Source: Oscillospiraceae bacterium
GTDB lineage: Bacteria > Bacillota > Clostridia > Oscillospirales > Oscillospiraceae
Direction: 5' to 3'
NCBI GenBank assembly: GCA_015067635.1
Contig: SVMA01000003.1
Span: 1 to 64,000, forward strand
Length of the DNA stretch: 64,000 nt
The notes beneath the pieces are model-generated. The model ran no database searches. It was not told the DNA's origin and was given only the letters and a program-made list of their open reading frames with translations. How positions within the stretch are numbered: the stretch's first letter is position 1; each line of letters begins with the position of its first letter. A program made the translations under genes and the position numbers. Below, piece after piece: positions 52,938-60,001 of the stretch.

Positions 52938-54638
52938 TTAACGGTAGAAGGTATTGCCTCCGATGAATTCCCGAACCAGGCTGGTTGGTGGAATTTCATC
53001 ATCCACATCCGCATCCTGAACGAAGTTCAGCACCTTAACAATCGCACGCACCTCATCGTAGCATTCATCCTCGGGCGCCACCTCGGTCAACAGGGGGAAA
53101 ATATGCTTTTTCAGAACAGCCAGCTCATATAGGGTCGAGCTGTTAAAGAACATATCCGCATTTTCCTGGAATGGGAAAATCCATTTCTTTTCACCCCGTT
53201 GGACAGAACTCCACATTTCCATCGTTCGCTGCACAGATGTCCCTCGGCTTTCGTAATCCCGCACGATTCGCCGCAGCAACCGCAGATAGCTGGTAGGAAT
53301 TCGGTTATGGTCATCCAGGTTAAGCGGCAGCAACGGGCTGACATACAACCGGAATACCCGATTTGCAGCCATATCCGGCGGCAGCAAAACAGGATTCAAT
53401 GCATGCAGACCTTCCACGATAATAACGGAATCCGGATGCAGTCGAATCCGATGTCCGAGCCATTGGCGCTTACCCATCTTGAAATTGAAATACGGTATTT
53501 CCACCTCTTTCCCATTCAGCAGCATTTGCAGATGCTCACCGAACAGCTTGGTGTCGATGGTGTTGATGTGTTCAAAATCAATCTTACCGTCCGGCCCCGG
53601 TGCAATTTCATCCCGGTCGATATAATAATCGTCCAGGCTCATCAGAATAGGCTTCTTGCCGTGCACACGCAGCTGGGTCGCCAAACGGTTTGCAGAGGTT
53701 GTTTTACCAGAGGAACTGGGACCGGCCAGCATCACAGCCTGGGCATTTCTGCGGCAGATCTCGTCAGCAACCTGAGAATACCGTTTCTCGTGAAGCGCCT
53801 CATTGACACGGATCAGCTCCCGAATCTTGCCGTTGTCCACCAATTCATTTAAGTCTGCAACGGTTTCGCATTCCATCAGCTGTCCCCAGCGTTCTCCTTC
53901 TGAGAACACGCGGAAATAACGAGGCATTTCCTGATAACGGGCAACCTTATCCGGTGCCGCATCATTGGGGAATGCAAAAATGAAGCCACCCTCGGACGGA
54001 AACACGTCCCAAACCTTCAAATAACCGGTGGAAGGTGCTAATTCGCCATAAAAATAATCGCAGTAATCTTCAAAATCGTACTGGTCGAAATAAGGCTCTT
54101 TTCGCCAGGACAACAATCTGGACTTGTCATCATTCCCGTTCTTGCGAAAGAGCTCCATGGCAGTCTCTGTCAGAACACGGTGGCGCTGTAGCGGTATATT
54201 CTCCGCAACAATGCGCTGCATTTCTTCCTTCAGCTGCGTTGCAGAAAAATCCTCACAGGCATTCACGGCGATGAACAATCCGGAGCCTAATGTGCAATTC
54301 ATCTTCGCCTTAGCATTTGGCCACAGACGGTGCAATGCCAGGAAAATGACAAACTGGGCTGTTCGCGTATACACTTCCTTACCGGCGCTGTCCGAATAAC
54401 GCAGTAAACGCACCTGACCGGCCGATGCTGCCATCGCCCGTCGAATGGACGGGCGTTCCGGATCCGCATCCTTCTCCCGAACGGGGATATAATTCAGGTT
54501 AAAGACCTCTCCGGCAATCTTCGCCGCTAAGGGACGGGTGGAAAGCTTGGCTGAATCCATCCCCAATTCCTGAATCAGTTCACGCAGGGTCATACCCGGC
54601 CTTGGTTCAATACTTTTTCCGTCAATATATAAAGTCAT
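52938..54638 (-). CDS. Nucleoside (uridine) kinase with TGS/ThrRS-like N-terminal domains
   Basis: A 566-residue fusion. The first 60 residues look like a TGS domain, followed by a region akin to the second domain of threonyl-tRNA synthetase (about 60-270, MNCTLGSGLFIAVNACEDFS), and then a P-loop uridine kinase-type domain with AGPSSSGKTTSANRL (near 303), SLDDYYIDRDEIAPGPDGKIDFEH and VEGLHALNP. The fusion is known in Clostridia; the nucleoside is probably uridine/cytidine. GGAGG stands eight bases before the ATG at 54638. Confidence 0.9.
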   Translation of the reverse strand: MTLYIDGKSIEPRPGMTLRELIQELGMDSAKLSTRPLAAKIAGEVFNLNYIPVREKDADPERPSIRRAMAASAGQVRLLRYSDSAGKEVYTRTAQFVIFLALHRLWPNAKAKMNCTLGSGLFIAVNACEDFSATQLKEEMQRIVAENIPLQRHRVLTETAMELFRKNGNDDKSRLLSWRKEPYFDQYDFEDYCDYFYGELAPSTGYLKVWDVFPSEGGFIFAFPNDAAPDKVARYQEMPRYFRVFSEGERWGQLMECETVADLNELVDNGKIRELIRVNEALHEKRYSQVADEICRRNAQAVMLAGPSSSGKTTSANRLATQLRVHGKKPILMSLDDYYIDRDEIAPGPDGKIDFEHINTIDTKLFGEHLQMLLNGKEVEIPYFNFKMGKRQWLGHRIRLHPDSVIIVEGLHALNPVLLPPDMAANRVFRLYVSPLLPLNLDDHNRIPTSYLRLLRRIVRDYESRGTSVQRTMEMWSSVQRGEKKWIFPFQENADMFFNSSTLYELAVLKKHIFPLLTEVAPEDECYDEVRAIVKVLNFVQDADVDDEIPPTSLVREFIGGNTFYR

Positions 54639-54677
54639 AAGTGACACCTCCATAAAATTACACAAATACGGGCTGAT

Positions 54678-54706
54678 AATATAGCATATTCTTATGCAAA
54701 ATGCAA
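54678..54706 (-). promoter_or_regulatory. Promoter of the nucleoside kinase gene
   Basis: Minus strand TTGCAT (54701-54706), 17 bases, TATATT (54678-54683), about 40 bases before the ATG. Confidence 0.82.
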
Positions 54707-54725
54707 GTGTTTTTTGTAAATAAAT

Positions 54726-54760
54726 AAAAAATACCGCCGAATTTATCCGGCGGTATTTTT
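54726..54760 (-). terminator. Terminator of rsmE
   Basis: Minus strand AAAAATACCGCCGGA pairs with its near complement, followed by a T-run, directly after the rsmE stop. Confidence 0.87.
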
Positions 54761-54761
54761 A

Positions 54762-55493
54762 TCAAAATTCTCCGCTGGCGAACATCACTGCCGAAAGTGC
54801 GCACAGCGGGGCTGTCTCGCATCGCAAAATCCGTTTGCCCAAGGTACAGACCTGCAAGCCCGCCTTTCTGGCTTCTGCCACTTCCCTCTCATCCAGTCCA
54901 CCTTCCGGTCCTGTAAGCAGACTGACGGTTTCGTAGTTTCCTTCTTCCAGCGCCATACGCAGCGTTACCGCATGCTCATTTTCGTAGAACATCAGCGCTT
55001 TGTCCGCCTGTGCAGCCCGATCTAATGCCTGAGAAAAGCTCTGAAGCACAACCACCTTGGGGATCCTTCCCCTGCCGGATTGCTCCGCGGCAGACGCGGC
55101 AATCTTTTGCCAGCGCTCCAGCTTTTTGGAAAGACTCTTTTCATCCGGTCTGGAAACACACCTTGCAGAGGGAAACGCAACAATCTCATACGCACCCAGC
55201 TCGGTCGCCTTTTGAATCACATGCTCCAGCTTATCGGCCTTTGGAAAAGCCATGTAGACACTGACGCGTACAGATGCTTCTGTTTGGGATTGCTGTTGCC
55301 CGGTAACCACAAGACTGATTTGTCCGGGACTGACATCGCTGATTCTGCACAGATATTCCCCACCCTGTCCGTCACACACCAGAACTTCTTCTCCCACCTT
55401 AAGGCGAAGCACCTTGGCATGCTGGGCATTCTCTCCGGTCAGGACCAGAAAGTTCGGCTGTAATTCTTCTTTCTTTACAAAAAAACGAACCAT
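54762..55493 (-). CDS. rsmE: 16S rRNA (uracil1498-N3)-methyltransferase
   Basis: Methylates U1498 of 16S rRNA. The 243-residue SPOUT protein has an N-terminal PUA-like domain (ENAQHAKVLRLKVGEEVLVCDGQG), the AFPKADKLEHVIQKATELGA motif, the EQSGRGRIP segment and the knot LLTGPEGGLDEREVAEA...LGKRILRCETAPLCAL. The start at 55493 follows GGAGAAGAGAT. Confidence 0.96.
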   Translation of the reverse strand: MVRFFVKKEELQPNFLVLTGENAQHAKVLRLKVGEEVLVCDGQGGEYLCRISDVSPGQISLVVTGQQQSQTEASVRVSVYMAFPKADKLEHVIQKATELGAYEIVAFPSARCVSRPDEKSLSKKLERWQKIAASAAEQSGRGRIPKVVVLQSFSQALDRAAQADKALMFYENEHAVTLRMALEEGNYETVSLLTGPEGGLDEREVAEARKAGLQVCTLGKRILRCETAPLCALSAVMFASGEF

Positions 55494-55517
55494 ATCTCTT
55501 CTCCTGCTTTTTTTAAT

Positions 55518-55546
55518 ATTCTATCATGATGTGGATTTCTAATCAA
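55518..55546 (-). promoter_or_regulatory. Promoter of rsmE
   Basis: Minus strand TTGATT (55541-55546), 17 bases, TAGAAT (55518-55523), 25 bases before the ATG. Confidence 0.82.
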
Positions 55547-55576
55547 CTATTTTCTTTTGGATGAAGCATGTCTTGC

Positions 55577-55605
55577 TTGACTTTTCATAATCGAAATGTT
55601 ATAGT
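55577..55605 (+). promoter_or_regulatory. Promoter of tRNA-Ser
   Basis: TTGACT (55577-55582), 17 bases, TATAGT (55600-55605), ten bases before the tRNA. Confidence 0.87.
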
Positions 55606-55615
55606 TGTCAAGCAC

Positions 55616-55704
55616 GGAGAGATGTCCGAGCGGTTTAAGGAGCTAGTCTTGAAAACTAGTGATACCGAAAGGTACCGTGGGTTCGAATCCCACTCTCTCC
55701 GCCA
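55616..55704 (+). tRNA. tRNA-Ser (anticodon TGA)
   Basis: An 89-base class II tRNA with CCA encoded. The acceptor arms GGAGAGA and TCTCTCC pair fully with G as discriminator. The anticodon loop CTTGAAA between CTAGT and ACTAG gives TGA, reading UCN serine codons. A long variable arm (ATACCGAAAGGTAC) and the T-arm GTGGGTTCGAATCCCAC are clear. Confidence 0.97.
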
Positions 55705-55710
55705 AACAAA

Positions 55711-55750
55711 ACTCCTACAGACCTTGTGTCTGTGGGTGTTTGTTTTTGTT
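55711..55750 (+). terminator. Terminator of tRNA-Ser
   Basis: ACTCCTACAGAC and GTCTGTGGGTGT pair in eleven of twelve positions and are followed by TTTGTTTTTGTT, seven bases after the tRNA CCA. Confidence 0.7.
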
Positions 55751-55757
55751 CACGGAA

Positions 55758-55861
55758 GAGACGGGGGGATTCGAAGGGCGCGGGAGTGAATGACAGTCCG
55801 GGGGACTGTCAGAGCCGTGCCCCGGCTTGTCCGCAGACAAGGAATCCCACCGTCTCCGCCA
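55758..55861 (+). repeat. Palindromic element with tRNA 3'-end-like inverted ends
   Basis: A 104-base element closed by a 15-bp helix with a single mismatch (55758-55772 with 55842-55856). The right end, AATCCCACCGTCTCCGCCA, differs by two bases from the T-arm/acceptor/CCA end of the tRNA-Ser just upstream; the left end in reverse reads TTCGAATCCCCCCGTCTC, again like a tRNA 3' half. Three hairpins lie inside (GACAGTCC/GGACTGTC, AGCCG/CGGCT, CTTGTC/GACAAG). It is not a functional tRNA. It could be a MITE or a structured RNA. Confidence 0.65.
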
Positions 55862-55862
55862 T

Positions 55863-55916
55863 ATCGAGTGTTCATAACGGATTTGACCGTTGTGGACACT
55901 CGATCTTTTCTTTTTC
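55863..55916 (+). terminator. Strong terminator after the palindromic element
   Basis: ATCGAGTGTTCATAACGG and CCGTTGTGGACACTCGAT form a long, slightly imperfect stem with an ATTTGA loop, followed by CTTTTCTTTTTC. It suggests that something upstream, read-through from the tRNA or the element itself, is transcribed. Confidence 0.85.
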
Positions 55917-55987
55917 AGTAAGCATCACGGACTGAAACGGAATTTGCTTTGCAACTTCCCTGCTCGTTACGGTATAGGACAACAGTA

Positions 55988-56016
55988 TTGCAATCATTCT
56001 GGGTTTATGTTATTAT
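55988..56016 (+). promoter_or_regulatory. Promoter of the AT-rich lipoprotein gene
   Basis: TTGCAA (55988-55993), 17 bases, TATTAT (56011-56016), 24 bases before the ATG. Confidence 0.77.
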
Positions 56017-56039
56017 TAAATTAAAAGGAGAATTTAGGT

Positions 56040-56543
56040 ATGAAAAAGTTTCTTGCTATAATCGCTTTGTTATTATCTTGCACCCTTTTGCTATGTGGTT
56101 GTTTTCCTCAAATAATGACTATACCCGATAACGACTCCATTGGAGAACCTAAGGTTTTTGAAAAGGACGGAATCAAGCTTACACTTACAGAAAGTTTTGT
56201 AGAGAAAAAGAGCGAATTGGGTTTTTATGCATACTATGTGTCTAATTTCTGTGGTGTTGTTGTCTTAAGAGAAGATTTTTCTCTAGAAGAAGGATTGGCA
56301 GATCGTTCTTTGGAAGAGTACATAGGCAATGTCATTGCAAATAACGGTCATACAGGTATTAAACCACAGAATCAAGATGATCTTTGGTTCTATGTGAGAG
56401 ATAATAATGGAACCAGAAGCTATTCCTATTCCTATAAAGGCTCTAATGCCTTTTGGATTGTTCAGTTTTTATGTATGACTTCTGATGCGCCTAAGCTAGA
56501 AGACCTGATTCATCTGTGGGCGAACAGTGTAGAGGTTAAATAG
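56040..56543 (+). CDS. Putative lipoprotein in an AT-rich accessory segment
   Basis: A 167-residue protein with a lipoprotein signal peptide (lipobox LCGC, Cys near residue 21) and an exported domain with DGIKLTLTESFVEKK and ...GSNAFWIVQFLCMTSDAP, resembling small stress- or host-response lipoproteins of Firmicutes, though I cannot name the family. AAAAGGAG precedes the ATG. Base composition is much more A/T than the core genes, and it lies just behind a tRNA gene between inverted repeats, so it was probably acquired. Confidence 0.8.
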   Translation: MKKFLAIIALLLSCTLLLCGCFPQIMTIPDNDSIGEPKVFEKDGIKLTLTESFVEKKSELGFYAYYVSNFCGVVVLREDFSLEEGLADRSLEEYIGNVIANNGHTGIKPQNQDDLWFYVRDNNGTRSYSYSYKGSNAFWIVQFLCMTSDAPKLEDLIHLWANSVEVK

Positions 56544-56589
56544 TAACTCGTAAAACAAGAGCAAGTCCGTTATGAACACCCGTACCAAG

Positions 56590-56625
56590 AAAAACGACAA
56601 GTTTCGACAGAAACTTGTCGTTTTT
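56590..56625 (+). terminator. Terminator of the lipoprotein gene
   Basis: AAAAACGACAAGTTTC and GAAACTTGTCGTTTTT form a perfect 16-bp stem with a GACA loop ending in T residues. Confidence 0.85.
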
Positions 56626-56629
56626 CAAT

Positions 56630-56795
56630 GATATCCGTTCTTCCGAGAACGGATGATATACCTTCGATATGATATCCACCTTCGGTGGGCGATATATGCC
56701 TGCGGCATATGAAGGAACGGATATTATATCATACTTGCGAAGCAAGTATATCACACGGCAACGCCGTATATCATATCGCGCATGCGATATATCAT
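56630..56795. repeat. Array of short GC-rich hairpins joined by GATAT/ATATC linkers
   Basis: At least five successive small palindromes occur: ATCCGTTCT/AGAACGGAT (56633-56654), CCACC/GGTGG, ATATGCC/GGCATAT (56694-56710), ATACTTGC/GCAAGTAT (56731-56749), ACGGC/GCCGT and ATATCGC/GCGATAT (56773-56790), each with a 3-4 base loop and joined by AT-rich GATAT- or ATATC-like linkers. No protein-like signal is present. Such arrays are known to me from gut Firmicutes next to mobile DNA; their function is undescribed. With its flanks this covers the 368-base gap 56544-56911. Confidence 0.75.
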
Positions 56796-56860
56796 TATTT
56801 TTGCAGGAGTTCGAATTCATACGCAAAAACAGCAAAATATCTTTTTTGTAGCCCATAGAC

Positions 56861-56894
56861 AAAAAAGACGATTGCAAACGCAATCGTCTTTTTT
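56861..56894 (-). terminator. Terminator of the Gfo/Idh gene
   Basis: AAAAAAGACGATTGC and GCAATCGTCTTTTTT form a perfect 15-bp stem with an AAAC loop; the T-run serves the minus-strand gene ending at 56912. Confidence 0.9.
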
Positions 56895-56911
56895 AATGTT
56901 ACATTTTTCTA

Positions 56912-57781
56912 TCAGATATCCTCGACCCGGCGAACCCTTTCTTCCTCTCCGGTTTCCAGCGAACGGTAAATCGCATTAAGGACATAGACGGGGGCAAAGA
57001 AATCCTCATAGCTTTGCTTTTGAGGCTTTCCATGGAGCAAATCACAGAATTCCTTAAACTCCCGCTGGAAGCCATCCGCAAAATCGAAGGTATTTCCCAC
57101 AATCCCCACTGCACAGCTGATGCTGGCATAATACAGACTGCTGCCACCGGTATAGGCAATCGACACATCAAAATCCTCATAACGAACCACGCAGGTAATC
57201 ACCGCACCGTTTTGATACGCCCTGACACTGAGAGGATAGTTTCCAAAAATCTCCATCATCATCTGCGCCAAGTGCTGAGAATAGAAGAAGAATCCACCGT
57301 AAGGGCTTCCCATAATCACCGGTGCGCGCAGGTAACCGCCCATGGTCTTTCCGTATTTTTCCGTTGCTACCGCTTCTTTCAGCTCCTGAATATAATCATC
57401 CAAAACACAGACAGAGCCACCGCTGATGGGAATCTGCCGCGCCTTCAACTCTTCCATGAATGCCTTGGCATCCTCTTCCGTACGGGTAACCGGCTTGTCA
57501 ATAAAAATCGGAATTCTGCTGTCCAGATAGGGCTTTGCGAATTTGTAGTGATTGTCACCGTGACGGGCTGTGATGATAATGCCGTCCACCTTGCCCACAA
57601 ATGCATCGTAAGAATCCGACACGCTTACTCCGTAGGTCTGATGCAGCTTTTCAGCGGCAGCAGGTTCATCGCTGTAAACTCCGACAAACTCCACGTCATC
57701 AACAATTTTCTCCACCAATACTGCCTTGAGAAAATTATCGGCATGGGTATTTTCACAACCTAATATTGCTACCTTGTACAT
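56912..57781 (-). CDS. Gfo/Idh/MocA family oxidoreductase
   Basis: A 289-residue NAD(P)-dependent dehydrogenase-like protein acting probably on a sugar or sugar derivative. N-terminal Rossmann domain with MYKVAILGCENTHADNFL, VDGIIITARHGDNHYKFAKPYLD and the IPIFIDKPVTRT motif containing the family EKP-like Lys. The C-terminal substrate domain is short. The ATG at 57781 is seven bases after AAGGAG; the ATG at 57787 is too close to it. It lies 14 bases after the branching enzyme gene, so both are in one transcript. Confidence 0.85.
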   Translation of the reverse strand: MYKVAILGCENTHADNFLKAVLVEKIVDDVEFVGVYSDEPAAAEKLHQTYGVSVSDSYDAFVGKVDGIIITARHGDNHYKFAKPYLDSRIPIFIDKPVTRTEEDAKAFMEELKARQIPISGGSVCVLDDYIQELKEAVATEKYGKTMGGYLRAPVIMGSPYGGFFFYSQHLAQMMMEIFGNYPLSVRAYQNGAVITCVVRYEDFDVSIAYTGGSSLYYASISCAVGIVGNTFDFADGFQREFKEFCDLLHGKPQKQSYEDFFAPVYVLNAIYRSLETGEEERVRRVEDI

Positions 57782-57795
57782 ATCCATTCTCCTTA

Positions 57796-59781
57796 TTATG
57801 TTCTCTTTTTACGAAATACGACTGCTGTCCTGCTGGGTAGATAGATCTGGAATCCAATCCGCCCATCGGGATAGGTGGTCGCCGTATAGCTTTGATGGTA
57901 AATTCTGCCGTGTCCGCCATAGCAGTAATCATCCGTGGACAGCACGACCTGGTATGTCCCCTCCTCCGCCATTGGGACAAAATATCCGTCATAGGAACGG
58001 GTGGGGTCAAAGTTAAAGATAAATGTCGCATTGCCTTTTTTGTAGGCAAGAATATTGTCGCTGTTGTGTACCAACAGCTGTTTGTCCTGACCGCCTACAA
58101 CACGGTACTTCTTTGCCGCCGCCACCATATCCCTGTCAAAGCTTTGCAGATATTGATACTTCAAATTCGGATTGTCCGCCAGGCTCCATTGTCTGCGGCA
58201 ATAATGATAACTCCAGCCATTGCCTTCCCTTGGGAAATCAATCCATTCCGGATGCCCGAATTCGTTGCCCATAAAGGTCAGATATCCTTCCCCGCCCAAG
58301 CTCATGGTCAGCAGGCGGAGCATTTTATGGATTGCCATGCCCCGGTCAATGGTTCCGTTTTGATTCCATGTGTCCATGGACCAATACATTTCCTGGTCGC
58401 AAAGCCGGAACATAAGGGTTTTGTCCCCCACCAGCGCCTGATCGTGGGATTCGCAATAACCGATCACCTTTTCTTCGGGCCAGCGATTTGCCAGCTCGTA
58501 ATAAATCTGGTTGAGGTCCCAGTCCTCGTCCTTACATTCCCGCAGCAGACGGATCCACATATCCGGAACTCCCATGGCAAGGCGATAATCAAAGCCGATA
58601 CCGCCATCCTTAACAGGCAGGCACAGACCGGGCATAGCGGACATATCCTCCGCGATCAGGATTGCGTTGGGATTGACCTGTCGCACCAAATGCGTCGCCA
58701 ACTGCAAATAAGTAACGGCCTGGGTATCCGTATTCATTGAAAAATAGAATTCCGGACCGGTGAATGCCGTTCCCAATCCATGGTCATGATAGAGCATGGA
58801 CGTAACGCCATCGAAACGGAAACCGTCAAAATGATATTCCTCAAGCCAGAATTTAAGATTGGAGAGCAGGAAGTGCAGAACCTCGTGTTTTCCGTAGTTA
58901 AAGCACTTGGTGCCCCAGGCACTGTGGTTGCCTTTTCCACCGTCATGGAAAAACTGATAGCTTGTTCCGTCAAATTCATTGATGCCTTCCCGGGTATTGC
59001 AGGAAGCGTGGGAGTGCACCACATCCAGCAGTACGGCAATTCCCATTTCATGGGCCGCATTCACCAGTGCTTTCAATTCCTCCGGCATACCAAAGCGGGA
59101 AGATGCCGCGAAGAAATTGGTCACCTGATAACCAAACGAGGCATAATACGGATGCTCCATCACTGCCATGATCTGAATGGTATTATAGCCCAGATTTTTG
59201 ATGCGCGGCAGTATCTTTTCCCGGAATTCGTTGTAGGTTCCTACCTTGCCCTCTTCCTGTGCCATGCCGATGTGGCACTCATAAATAAACAGCTTCTTCT
59301 CCGGGCGGAAATTTTCGTCCGTCCAGGGAAAAGGCTCCATGATATGCACTGCTGCATTCCATTCAAAGCTTTGATGATCCTGAATAACACGGGTGGCATA
59401 CAGAGGAATCCGTTCCAGCTCGCGGCCATCATGTATCACCACAGCCATCACCCGCTGTCCTTCCTGCAAGGCATCTCTGCCGGATAAAGACAGCTCAAAA
59501 ATACCATTGCCCAGATTCTTCATAGGATGAGCATAGCGATTCCATCCGCAGAAATCTCCGGTTAAGAACATCTCCTGCGCTCCGGGAGCCCACTCCCGGT
59601 AAACCCATCCGCCGTCAGTGGGATGGATTCCGAAATAGTGATGTGCGTTGGCAAAATCTGCCAAATTACATCTGTCCCCCAACAGGGCGGCCATTGTGTT
59701 GTGATAATTTTCCATCCGCAACTGCAGATCCCGTTCAAACGGGGCAAGACAGGGATTCATTTTCATAATCTTCAGGGACAT
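57796..59781 (-). CDS. glgB: 1,4-alpha-glucan branching enzyme (GH13, eukaryote-like)
   Basis: Makes alpha-1,6 branches in glycogen-like glucans. The 661-residue protein has a CBM48 N-terminal module (YREWAPGAQEMFLTGDFCGWNRY) and a GH13 barrel with DVVHSH, GFRFDGVTSMLYHDHG (nucleophile Asp near 320), IAEDMS (acid Glu near 376) and ESHDQALVG (near 444). The phrases GFRFDGVTSMLYHDHG and the short N-terminus resemble the GH13_8 type typical of eukaryotes and some Clostridia rather than the usual bacterial GH13_9. GGAGG stands five bases before the ATG at 59781. glgA/glgC are not nearby. Confidence 0.88.
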   Translation of the reverse strand: MSLKIMKMNPCLAPFERDLQLRMENYHNTMAALLGDRCNLADFANAHHYFGIHPTDGGWVYREWAPGAQEMFLTGDFCGWNRYAHPMKNLGNGIFELSLSGRDALQEGQRVMAVVIHDGRELERIPLYATRVIQDHQSFEWNAAVHIMEPFPWTDENFRPEKKLFIYECHIGMAQEEGKVGTYNEFREKILPRIKNLGYNTIQIMAVMEHPYYASFGYQVTNFFAASSRFGMPEELKALVNAAHEMGIAVLLDVVHSHASCNTREGINEFDGTSYQFFHDGGKGNHSAWGTKCFNYGKHEVLHFLLSNLKFWLEEYHFDGFRFDGVTSMLYHDHGLGTAFTGPEFYFSMNTDTQAVTYLQLATHLVRQVNPNAILIAEDMSAMPGLCLPVKDGGIGFDYRLAMGVPDMWIRLLRECKDEDWDLNQIYYELANRWPEEKVIGYCESHDQALVGDKTLMFRLCDQEMYWSMDTWNQNGTIDRGMAIHKMLRLLTMSLGGEGYLTFMGNEFGHPEWIDFPREGNGWSYHYCRRQWSLADNPNLKYQYLQSFDRDMVAAAKKYRVVGGQDKQLLVHNSDNILAYKKGNATFIFNFDPTRSYDGYFVPMAEEGTYQVVLSTDDYCYGGHGRIYHQSYTATTYPDGRIGFQIYLPSRTAVVFRKKRT

Positions 59782-59887
59782 TGTTTCCTCCAATCAGCAC
59801 AAGTACCGTTCCTTCGTAATCAAAGGAATCCTTCACACATTTATGAATTGCAAAATCCGCTAGGCTTTGTTGCATCTGTTTCGTATA

Positions 59888-59916
59888 TACTATACACCAT
59901 TTTCGCAAAAATGGAA
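59888..59916 (-). promoter_or_regulatory. Possible promoter of glgB
   Basis: Minus strand TTTCCA (59911-59916), 17 bases, TATAGT (59888-59893), about 107 bases before the ATG. The -35 is weak, so a regulator may be needed. Confidence 0.35.
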
Positions 59917-59942
59917 AGAGTGATTTTTTGGCATTTACGCCA

Positions 59943-59969
59943 AAAAGCCTCCCGCGTGGGAGGCTTTTA
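59943..59969 (-). terminator. Terminator of asnB
   Basis: AAAAGCCTCCC and GGGAGGCTTTT form an 11-bp stem with a four-base loop, with T residues following on the minus strand. Confidence 0.87.
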
Positions 59970-60001
59970 TTTATTCTTGGGAGTTCCCGCTAAAATACCA
60001 C

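Larger units (their letters stand above)
55868..56579. repeat. 14-bp inverted repeats flanking the lipoprotein gene
   Basis: GTGTTCATAACGGA at 55868-55881 recurs in exact reverse complement at 56566-56579; the match continues imperfectly for several bases inward. The pair brackets the AT-rich lipoprotein gene with its promoter. They may be the ends of a small insertion or fragments of one terminator duplicated on both sides. Confidence 0.5.

Noticed and set aside
55568..55789. A 73-codon plus-strand frame over the tRNA (…MSERFKELVLKTSDTERYRGFESHSLR…)
   Set aside because: This is the well-known spurious translation of a tRNA-Ser gene; the tRNA structure is complete.
55758..55861. A second tRNA gene
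   Set aside because: The acceptor-like ends pair, but there is no D-arm or anticodon arm in register and no proper T-loop on the 3' side.
56630..56795. Possible CRISPR array
   Set aside because: The hairpin stems differ from each other, the linkers are only a few bases long, and there is no constant 23-37 base repeat or cas gene.
56536..56883. A 115-codon minus-strand frame
   Set aside because: It runs through the hairpin array and two terminators, has no ribosome binding site and no protein-like pattern.
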